DNA of 64,000 nt from Firmicutes bacterium AF25-13AC (GTDB taxonomy: Bacteria > Bacillota > Clostridia > Lachnospirales > Lachnospiraceae). Below are positions 53,543-61,095 of the stretch, piece by piece; the stretch's first letter is position 1; the number at the start of each line of letters is the position of its first letter. The stretch spans positions 1 through 64,000 of the forward strand of contig QUFP01000001.1 of NCBI GenBank assembly GCA_003478935.1, given 5' to 3'. Under the pieces are notes generated by a model. That model made no database searches, was not told where the DNA came from, and saw only the letters and a program-made list of their open reading frames with translations. Position numbers and translations under genes: made by a program.

Positions 53543-53554
53543 TGAAACGTTTCA
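53543..53554. promoter_or_regulatory. LacI-family operator
   Basis: Perfect 12-bp palindrome TGAAACGTTTCA, 13 bases after the -10 hexamer, so it covers the predicted transcription start and would block initiation when bound by the divergently encoded LacI protein. Confidence 0.85.
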
Positions 53555-53589
53555 AGTAACACTCAAAGTAAAAGAAAGAAGGGAAGAGA

Positions 53590-54531
53590 ATGAAGAAGGC
53601 AAAACAAGGAGCAGTGCCTGTTCCGAAGAAAAATCTGTGGAAGCAAATCGCAAAGCATTGGGAGTTTTATGTGCTGTTGCTTCCAGGCATCATTCTGACA
53701 ATTATTTTTAAATATGTTCCAATGTATGGTGTACAGATTGCTTTCCGTGATTACAATCCAGTTGGAGGCTTTTTTGGAAGTCCGTGGGTAGGATTGAAAT
53801 GGTTTGAGCGTTTCTTTAACAATTATAACAGCATACGAATGATCAAAAATACGGTATTGCTGAGTCTTTACAGTATTTTATGGACATTTCCTATTCCAAT
53901 CATATTGGCACTTTTAATTAATCAGGTGAAGTGGAAAAAGTTCCAGCGTGTTTCGCAGACGATACTCTATGCACCTCATTTTATTTCAACAATGATCCTG
54001 TGTGGTATGCTTCGTATTTTCCTTTCTCCATATGGAGGACTGATCAGTACAATCATTCAGGCATTCGGCGGAAAAGCAACTAACTTAATTGACTCTGCAA
54101 CTGCATTTCGTACCATCTACATTTCATCTAGTGTATGGCAGGACGCAGGTTGGGGAACAATTATTTACATTGCAACATTATCAAGCGTAGATGCGTCACT
54201 GCATGAAGCTGCAAGAGTGGATGGTGCGACACCGCTTCAGAGAATCTTCTATATTGACATTCCTGAACTTGTACCTGTTATTGTAATTCAGCTGATTATG
54301 TCGTTTGGAAACTTGATGAATGTCGGATTTGAAAAGGCATATCTGCTTCAGACAAGCTTAAACAAGGCAACATCAGAAATTATCGCAACTTATGTATATG
54401 AGCAGGGTCTTTTGAAGGCAATGTACAGCTTTTCAACAGCAGTTGGATTGTTTAATACTGTTGTTAATATAGTGTTGCTGGTTGTGGTGAATACAGTATG
54501 TAAACGCCTGTCAGATGTGAGCTTTATTTAA
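53590..54531 (+). CDS. ABC transporter permease (LplB/carbohydrate CUT1 type)
   Basis: Encodes 313 residues from ATG 53590 (GAAGGGAAG upstream). Six hydrophobic helices begin with YVLLLPGIILTIIFKYVPMY. The ATPase-coupling loop is ASLHEAARVDGATPLQRIFY, the EAA motif. The start FYVLLLPG and the partner gene order match LplB/YtcP-type importers of oligosaccharides. No ATP-binding subunit occurs in the locus; such systems typically use a shared MsmX-type ATPase encoded elsewhere. Confidence 0.94.
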   Translation: MKKAKQGAVPVPKKNLWKQIAKHWEFYVLLLPGIILTIIFKYVPMYGVQIAFRDYNPVGGFFGSPWVGLKWFERFFNNYNSIRMIKNTVLLSLYSILWTFPIPIILALLINQVKWKKFQRVSQTILYAPHFISTMILCGMLRIFLSPYGGLISTIIQAFGGKATNLIDSATAFRTIYISSSVWQDAGWGTIIYIATLSSVDASLHEAARVDGATPLQRIFYIDIPELVPVIVIQLIMSFGNLMNVGFEKAYLLQTSLNKATSEIIATYVYEQGLLKAMYSFSTAVGLFNTVVNIVLLVVVNTVCKRLSDVSFI

Positions 54532-54546
54532 AAGGGGGAATAAGAT

Positions 54547-55482
54547 ATGGCAAGCAATATGAAAATAAAAAAGAAATCTTCCGAGAAGACATTTGACATT
54601 ATCAATGGTGCGTTTTTATTGATTCTTGTTATTTTAGTAGCGTATCCGCTGTATTATGTATTAATTGCGTCAATCTCTGATCCATATGAGGTTTATGCGG
54701 GAAAAACATTCTTATTGCCTTCGAAGATCACATTTGAGGGTTACAAGAGAGTATTTAAAGAAAACTCGATTGCAGGAGGCTATCTGAATAGTATTTATTA
54801 TACTGTTCTTGGAACAGTAGTATCTGTTGCACTTGTATTGACAACAGGCTATTGTATGTCAAAAAAGACGCTTCCATTTCGACGCGCAATCATGATCTTC
54901 TATGTTATTACAATGTATGTTGGCGGTGGATTGATTCCGACTTACCTGGTTGTATCAAAGATGCATATGCTTAATAGTGTTTGGGCACTTATTCTTCCTG
55001 GCGGTGTATCTGTTTACAATGTTATTGTAACAAGAACATTCTTTGAGACAAGCATTCCGCAGGAGTTATATGAGGCTGCATCTATTGATGGAAGTGGAAA
55101 TATCCGTACTTTTGTAAAGATTGCACTTCCGCTTGCAAAGCCTATTATCGCAGTAATGGTTATCTTTACAATGGTTGCTTATTGGAATGACTGGTTTACA
55201 GCACTTATTTACATGCAGGAAAAAAGCAGATATCCACTGCAGCTTGTTCTTCGTCAGATTTTGATTCAAAGTCAGGCGATGGCAAGCATGATGGGAAATA
55301 TGGATGGTGGTTATGCGGAAGCAAATAAGCTGACAGAGTTAATTAAGTTTGCATCAATTGTAGTAGGCTCTGTTCCGATGCTGATTGCGTATCCGTTTGT
55401 ACAGAAATATTTTGAAAAAGGCTTTATGGCAGGAGCTGTAAAGGCTGATTTGTCCAAATGCCAATATAATAAAAGGTTATAA
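54547..55482 (+). CDS. ABC transporter permease (LplC/carbohydrate CUT1 type)
   Basis: Encodes 311 residues from ATG 54547 with AAGGGGG nine bases upstream. Six helices with the first at LLILVILVAYPLYYVLIASI, and the EAA loop QELYEAASIDGSGNIRTFVK. The order permease-permease-binding protein, 15-53 base gaps, and shared CUT1 features indicate one importer. Substrate presumably a fructo-oligosaccharide or sucrose, judged from the two GH32 genes. Confidence 0.94.
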   Translation: MASNMKIKKKSSEKTFDIINGAFLLILVILVAYPLYYVLIASISDPYEVYAGKTFLLPSKITFEGYKRVFKENSIAGGYLNSIYYTVLGTVVSVALVLTTGYCMSKKTLPFRRAIMIFYVITMYVGGGLIPTYLVVSKMHMLNSVWALILPGGVSVYNVIVTRTFFETSIPQELYEAASIDGSGNIRTFVKIALPLAKPIIAVMVIFTMVAYWNDWFTALIYMQEKSRYPLQLVLRQILIQSQAMASMMGNMDGGYAEANKLTELIKFASIVVGSVPMLIAYPFVQKYFEKGFMAGAVKADLSKCQYNKRL

Positions 55483-55535
55483 TAAAAAGGTTACAATAAA
55501 ATAAACAATATATATTTTTTAAGGAGGACTTTGTA

Positions 55536-57125
55536 ATGAAAAAGGCAAACAAAATGATGGCACTTACCATGGCAGCAGCAATGCTGGTTCCTCAGATGGC
55601 ATTTGCAGGTGAATCTGAACAGACAACATTCAACATCTTTGCAGGTGTCAGCGCATTATCACCAGACAATAGTGAGAAGCCGCTTGTACAGCAGATGAAC
55701 GAAGCAATGGGCGTAACTATTGATTGGAACTGTGTATCAGGAGATACGCTGACTGAGAAGAAGAACCTGATTTTAAATGCAGGTGTTGATATGCCAGATG
55801 CATTTATGGCAGCAGAATTAACAGACTATGAGCTGATTAATTATGGTAGCTATGGTGTTCTGATTCCGCTTGAGGATTATATCAATGAGGAGACAATGCC
55901 AAATCTGACTGCATTGGCAGAGAAGAGACCAGAGCTTCTTGCTACAGCAACTATGCCAGACGGTCATATCTATGGACTTCCAGGTATTTCTGAGATGGGT
56001 TACATTGATGATGATGGTACATATATTGGAATCGGTGCTATCCCGCAGTTTACTTCTATCAATAAGGATTGGCTGGAGGCAGTTGGAATGGAAATGCCGA
56101 CAACACTCGATGAACTCCATGATGTACTTGTTGCATTTAAGGAAAATGACTGCAATGGAAATGGTGATGCAACTGATGAAATTCCGCTGTCCTTTATGGC
56201 AAACAACTGGTGTGCTGGAATGACAACACTGTTTGCAGGATTTGGCTTTACCGATTACAATGCAGATCACAGAGCAATTGACAATGGAAAGGTATACTAT
56301 CAGGCAACTAGCGAGAATTACAAGAATGCAATTTCTTATTTCCATAAATGGTTTGAAGAAGGCTTGATTGACATTGAAGTATTTTCTCAGGATTCCAGCC
56401 AGTATATTGCAAAGGGCAATGGCGAGGATGCAAGACTGGGTGTATTTACCTGGTGGGAAATTCCGGAAGTTGTTGGAAATGAGAGAGCAGAAAGTTATGA
56501 GTATCTTCCGATTCTTGATGGCCCGGACGGAACTCATCATGTAAACTTAAATGAGTGTGGAACAACTAACCATAAGAATTTCTCTATTACAAGCGCATGT
56601 AAGAATCCAGAACTGTTATTAAAGTGGGTAGATCAGATGTATGATCCGATTAACAGTATGCAGGCAATTTATGGTGCAATCGGTTCTTATTGGAACGAGG
56701 AGCCAGATGAGAAGGGCTGTTACACGATGAGAGATTTAAAGGATGGTGAGACAGCAGGTGAGCTGAAGTCAAAGAATGAGTTGTTAGGACCTACAGAGCA
56801 GCTGACAGAGGATTATGGTACTTACTATTATCTTGAGGATCGTGCTCAGCAAAGAATTGATGACATACGTGATTTCTGGTTCCAGTATGTAGATTCTACA
56901 GAGTATTATCCTTCTGTTGTGTTTACAGAAGAAGAAACAAATACAATTAATGACTATTTAAGTGATTTAAAGGCATTGACAGAAGAAAAGACTGCTCACT
57001 GGCTTACAGATGGCGGCATCGAGGATGAGTGGGACGATTATGTTTCTGCAATGGACAGCATGGGACTGCAAGACGTTGTTGCAGCATGGCAGGCTGCATA
57101 TGACCGTTATGTAGAGGCTCAGTAA
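55536..57125 (+). CDS. Extracellular solute-binding protein of the ABC importer
   Basis: Encodes 529 residues. The N terminus is a signal peptide (Lys-rich start, hydrophobic core ALTMAAAMLVPQ, cleavage expected at AFA|GES). There is no Cys in lipobox position, unusual for a Gram-positive binding protein. The mature protein shows the type-1 carbohydrate-binding fold: FNIFAGVSALSPDN, LNAGVDMPDAFMAAELTDY, GIGAIPQFTSINKDWLEAVG, and a calcium-type loop KENDCNGNGDATDEIPLSF. Strong AAGGAGG site at an eight-base spacing. A perfect hairpin follows the gene. Confidence 0.92.
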   Translation: MKKANKMMALTMAAAMLVPQMAFAGESEQTTFNIFAGVSALSPDNSEKPLVQQMNEAMGVTIDWNCVSGDTLTEKKNLILNAGVDMPDAFMAAELTDYELINYGSYGVLIPLEDYINEETMPNLTALAEKRPELLATATMPDGHIYGLPGISEMGYIDDDGTYIGIGAIPQFTSINKDWLEAVGMEMPTTLDELHDVLVAFKENDCNGNGDATDEIPLSFMANNWCAGMTTLFAGFGFTDYNADHRAIDNGKVYYQATSENYKNAISYFHKWFEEGLIDIEVFSQDSSQYIAKGNGEDARLGVFTWWEIPEVVGNERAESYEYLPILDGPDGTHHVNLNECGTTNHKNFSITSACKNPELLLKWVDQMYDPINSMQAIYGAIGSYWNEEPDEKGCYTMRDLKDGETAGELKSKNELLGPTEQLTEDYGTYYYLEDRAQQRIDDIRDFWFQYVDSTEYYPSVVFTEEETNTINDYLSDLKALTEEKTAHWLTDGGIEDEWDDYVSAMDSMGLQDVVAAWQAAYDRYVEAQ

Positions 57126-57143
57126 AAAAGACCTGAGAAAATG

Positions 57144-57167
57144 GGGCAGGCATGAAAATGCCTGCCC
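57144..57167 (+). other. Perfect intercistronic hairpin after the binding-protein gene
   Basis: GGGCAGGCAT-GAAA-ATGCCTGCCC, a 10-bp stem with a GAAA tetraloop. There is no T-run, so it probably stabilises or processes the mRNA and lets the binding protein exceed downstream genes. Confidence 0.7.
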
Positions 57168-57283
57168 TTGCTGTATCCGTGAACGATGATAAAAAGCTCA
57201 TGGACAGAGCAGGGGCAGGGAGTGGATGAAAAAGAATATAGCAAAGAAGTACAACAAAGGGTCAATATTAAAGGAGGATGAAA

Positions 57284-59368
57284 ATGTTATCACAGCTTAA
57301 GATGAATCCGGATCCAGCGTATCAAAACAGGTTACTTCCTGAGAGAGATAATGCTTCTTTTTTTGATGGATATTCAGTATGGTTTTATAAGGAACAGGGA
57401 GATTTGCAGCAGGCAAATGCATTTACGCTTGAATTTGAAATTGCTCCATTTGGCATTTCAAGTGAAGGTGATGCTATATTTTCCTGTATGGATCGAAAAA
57501 CAAGTGAAGGAATGGCAGTCAGACTGACATCAGATCGAAAGGTTGAGGTGATTCTCGGCTTTGGTGGACGACAAATGGTATTTTACTCCATTCGTGAGAA
57601 CGTTGATCTTGAAAAATGGAATCATATATTTGTTATTTACCGTTTTCGCGAAGGCTGGTGTGATCTTGTGGTCAACGGCGTGTTATCAAATCGTTTACAG
57701 TTTGGCCGTTTTCAGAAGATCAAATGGCCAAGACATCCGATTTTCATCGGAAAAGATGCTGATAAGGATTGTTTGACACCTCAGATGGGTGTTTTCTGGG
57801 GATGGATGAAAAATATACAATTTTTATCAGAAGCAGTTTCAGTTGAACAAGCCATAAAAGATTCAAAAAGAGAAAATTCTTTAGAGAAAGTATTATACAC
57901 GCCAAACAGAACAAGATTTTTAGATGATGCAAACCGCCCGCAATATCATTTGATTGAACCAGAAAAATGGATGAATGAGCCTCATGCACCATTTTTCTAT
58001 AATGGCTATTATCATATTTTTTATCAGGCTAATCTGCATGCACCTATCTGGGATTCCATTCAGTGGGGACATCTGGCAAGTAAGGATATGGTACATTGGA
58101 AGGATTTACCATTGGCGCTGCAGTCAGAAAATGGTTTTTATGATGAGCTTGGATGCTGGTCAGGAAGTGGACTGGTTGACAAAGATGGTGTGCCGCGTAT
58201 TTATTACACAGCAGGAAATAATAATCGTTTCCCAAATCAGGCAGTTGCACTGGCACAGCCAAAAGATTTAGAAAAAGATACACTTTTAAAGAAGTGGAAA
58301 AAATATCCGTCATTAATAAAAGAACAGGATATAGGCTGTTTGGGAGAATTTCGTGATCCTTTTGTCTGGATAGAGAATGAAAGTTACTTTATGCTGGTTG
58401 GTACAGGAGATGAGCATAATGGAGGTGGAAATGCAGCATTGTATGTGTCAGCAGATGGCTTAAATTGGGAATCTTGCGGAATGCTTGTGGATTATGATTA
58501 TGAAATTAATCAAAAATGTGGTCATGTGTGGGAGCTTCCTGTGTTGCTGCCGCTTCGAGATGATTCTGGAAAGATTGTATGTCATATTATGATGTTTTGT
58601 GCTTGCCAGATAGAACATGATATTGTAGAGACATATTATTTTCTTGGAAACTGGGACGCGTCAAAGAAAAAATTCACAAAATGGAATGACCGTGCAATGC
58701 TTCTTGATCTTGGACATGGTACTTTTACTGGCCCTAGTGGATTCGTTACGCCTGATAAACGAAGTGTTGTATTTACAATCGCGCAGGGAAAACGGCCATT
58801 TTCAGATGAGTATCATGCAGGATGGGCACATAATGGTGGACTGCCATTGCAGCTTTGGTGGGATAATGGGCTAAAAATGCAGCCTATTCGTGAGATCTTG
58901 TCATGTGAAGAGAAAATGCTTCTTGAAAGAACAAACTGTGGTATAGAAGAACTAAATCACGATCTGGAAAAGATTAATTCTAATCGTATGTATGTAAAGC
59001 TGACTACAGATGCGGATGAAATCGCAATATGCACAGAAAGTGTAGTGGATGAGTCAAGGTATGTTCAAGTAGTGTATAACCGCAGTACAAAACGTTTTTT
59101 TGCACGAAACGCAGAAGGTAAGGAGATTTCAAGATTTCGTGGTTCGTGTGATCTGGTTGAAGTTGAGGGGGAGATTACAATAGAGTATTTTCTTGATTAT
59201 TCGATGATTGAGGTTTATTTAAATCAGAGAAAAGCGATGACACTTCGAAATTATGTGTCAGGAGGAGAACGAAAAATCAGCGTAAGCTCAAACAGCTCCA
59301 AAGCAAGAATCAATTCAATACAGATTTGGAATATGAAAAGTGCTTATGACGAAAAAGAGTCCAGATAA
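57284..59368 (+). CDS. GH32-family enzyme with N-terminal LamG-like domain and variant active site
   Basis: Encodes 694 residues. AGGAGG at 57272-57277 favours ATG 57284 over ATG 57278. Residues about 20-190 look like a LamG/concanavalin-type beta-sandwich. The five-bladed propeller then shows YHLIEPEKWMNEPHAPFFYN near residue 229, where GH32 enzymes normally have WMNDPNG; GEFRDPFVWIE (about residue 355) and GHVWELPVLLPL (about 415) match the RDP and EC motifs, although Cys of the latter is Leu. So the nucleophile position is Glu rather than Asp. A C-terminal beta-sandwich completes the family layout. No signal peptide; probably cytoplasmic. Fructosyl hydrolase or transferase, specificity unclear. 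Confidence 0.85.
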   Translation: MLSQLKMNPDPAYQNRLLPERDNASFFDGYSVWFYKEQGDLQQANAFTLEFEIAPFGISSEGDAIFSCMDRKTSEGMAVRLTSDRKVEVILGFGGRQMVFYSIRENVDLEKWNHIFVIYRFREGWCDLVVNGVLSNRLQFGRFQKIKWPRHPIFIGKDADKDCLTPQMGVFWGWMKNIQFLSEAVSVEQAIKDSKRENSLEKVLYTPNRTRFLDDANRPQYHLIEPEKWMNEPHAPFFYNGYYHIFYQANLHAPIWDSIQWGHLASKDMVHWKDLPLALQSENGFYDELGCWSGSGLVDKDGVPRIYYTAGNNNRFPNQAVALAQPKDLEKDTLLKKWKKYPSLIKEQDIGCLGEFRDPFVWIENESYFMLVGTGDEHNGGGNAALYVSADGLNWESCGMLVDYDYEINQKCGHVWELPVLLPLRDDSGKIVCHIMMFCACQIEHDIVETYYFLGNWDASKKKFTKWNDRAMLLDLGHGTFTGPSGFVTPDKRSVVFTIAQGKRPFSDEYHAGWAHNGGLPLQLWWDNGLKMQPIREILSCEEKMLLERTNCGIEELNHDLEKINSNRMYVKLTTDADEIAICTESVVDESRYVQVVYNRSTKRFFARNAEGKEISRFRGSCDLVEVEGEITIEYFLDYSMIEVYLNQRKAMTLRNYVSGGERKISVSSNSSKARINSIQIWNMKSAYDEKESR

Positions 59369-59438
59369 TATACATAAGCTTAGTAAAAAAGCACAAAAAA
59401 TAATATAAAAATTTGCTGTTTTGACAACATGTTAAGCG

Positions 59439-59468
59439 GTTGACATAAATGGCATTTCGCGTATATAC
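59439..59468 (+). promoter_or_regulatory. Candidate internal promoter before the second GH32 gene
   Basis: TTGACA (59439-59444), an 18-base spacer and TATACT (59463-59468). A second TTGACA occurs at 59420. Suggests the downstream genes can be expressed independently of the transporter. Confidence 0.55.
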
Positions 59469-59536
59469 TTACAGTGTAAGATAGGTGCGCAAACAAATTT
59501 ATAAATAATAAAGATAGCAAACAAAAGGGAGGAAAT

Positions 59537-61029
59537 ATGATCAACGAAAAATTAGAAAAGGCGAGAGCGTATGAAGCAGAGAATGAGAAGAAGATCACAC
59601 CACAGATGAGACCAGTGTTTCACTTGACACCGCGAGTTGGCTGGATGAATGATCCAAATGGTTTTTCTTATTATAATGGAGCATATCATATGTTCTATCA
59701 GTATTATCCATATCGTCCATTCTGGGGACCGATGCATTGGGGTCATGCAGTGAGCGAGGATCTTCTGCACTGGAATTATCTTCCGGCAGCACTTGCACCA
59801 GATGAACCGTATGAAAACGGCGGCGGCTGTTTCTCAGGAAGTGCGATTGATCTTTCTGATGGACGTCAGCTTCTTGTGTATACTGGTGTATTATCTGAAA
59901 AACAGCCAGATGGAACAATGCACGGTGTACAGCAGCAGTGCGTGGCAGTTGGTGATGGTGTAAATTATGAAAAGTGCGAAAATAATCCTGTTATGACAGC
60001 AAAACAGCTGCCAAGTGATTCGAACAGATTTGATTTTAGAGATCCGAAGGTATGGAAGGCAGCAGACGGAGCTACCGCTGTGTAATGGTAAACTGTGATA
60101 AAAATGGAGACGGACGTACAGTTTTGTTTGAAAGCAAAGATGGTTTTTCTTGGAACTTTAAGAGCATTCTGACACAGAATAATGGGAAGTTTGGAAAGAT
60201 GTGGGAGTGTCCGGATCTGTTTGAGTTGGATGGAAAGGCAGTTTTGATTGTAAGTCCGATGGAGATGGAGGCAGAAGGACTCGAATATCCAAATGGTCAC
60301 GGTGTTGTCTGCCAGATTGGAACCTACGATGATGAGACAGGAACCTTTACATGTGAGCATGCACAGTCTGTTGATTACGGCATCGATTTTTATGCACCGC
60401 AGTCTACACAGACACCAGATGGCAGAAGAGTCATGATTGGATGGATGCAAAACTGGGCATTTGTTAACCAGCATGCAGAGACTGAGCCGTGGTTTGGTCA
60501 GATGACACTGCCAAGAGAGCTGTCAATTGTTGATGGCAAGCTGATTCAGCGTCCGACAAAGGAATTTGACGCATTACGCAAAAATCCAGTTTCACACAAT
60601 GGTGTGTGTGTATCAGATTTAGAGGCAGTAAAGCTTGAAGGCATTGAAGGTCGTGTGGCTGATGTTGAACTTACGATTGAACCAAAAAGTAAGGAAGACA
60701 GTTACTATATGTTCGAAATGCGTTTTGCACAGGATGATAAGCATTACACAGCACTTCGCTATCGTCCGCATGAGTCTGAGCTTGAAATTGACAGAAGCTA
60801 CTCTGATTCCAGAATCGCAATGATTCACAAGCGTTCCTGCAAGGTAAAAGATAACGGCGGTAAGCTTAAGCTTCGTGTTGTGATTGACCGTTTTAGTGCA
60901 GAGGTTTTTGCAAACGATGGTGAGCAAGTGATGAGTGTAACATTTACAACAGATACTGCGGCAAAGGAAATTTCATTTGTGGCAGATGGAACAGTATACA
61001 TGGATATTGTAAAGTACGATATTGAGTAA
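59537..61029 (+). pseudogene. GH32 sucrose/fructan beta-fructosidase, frameshifted
   Basis: One gene in two frames: 59537-60085, then the -1 frame to 61029. Canonical GH32 motifs are intact: WMNDPNGFSYY (nucleophile Asp), FRDPKVW (stabiliser) and WECPDLFEL (acid/base Glu). The break is near 60070: the first frame reads AADGATAV then stops, while the other frame resumes with SYRCVMVNCDKNGDG. One restored base in GACGGAGCT rejoins the ORF into about 497 residues. No signal peptide, so an intracellular sucrose, sucrose-6-phosphate or fructo-oligosaccharide hydrolase. RBS GGGAGG precedes ATG 59537. Confidence 0.9.
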
Positions 61030-61095
61030 TTCGCAATATCGACAAAAACATAATCAGATGCCAGAGCACGACAGCTGCAGGGAGGCAGAAAAAAA

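Noticed and set aside
55818..56540. 240-residue minus-strand frame inside the binding-protein gene
   Set aside because: Antisense to a well-supported gene, Cys/Ile-rich, no ribosome binding site.
57222..57281. Short GTG-started frame of 19 codons between the binding protein and GH32 genes
   Set aside because: Its last codons are the ribosome binding site of the next gene; no independent support for translation.
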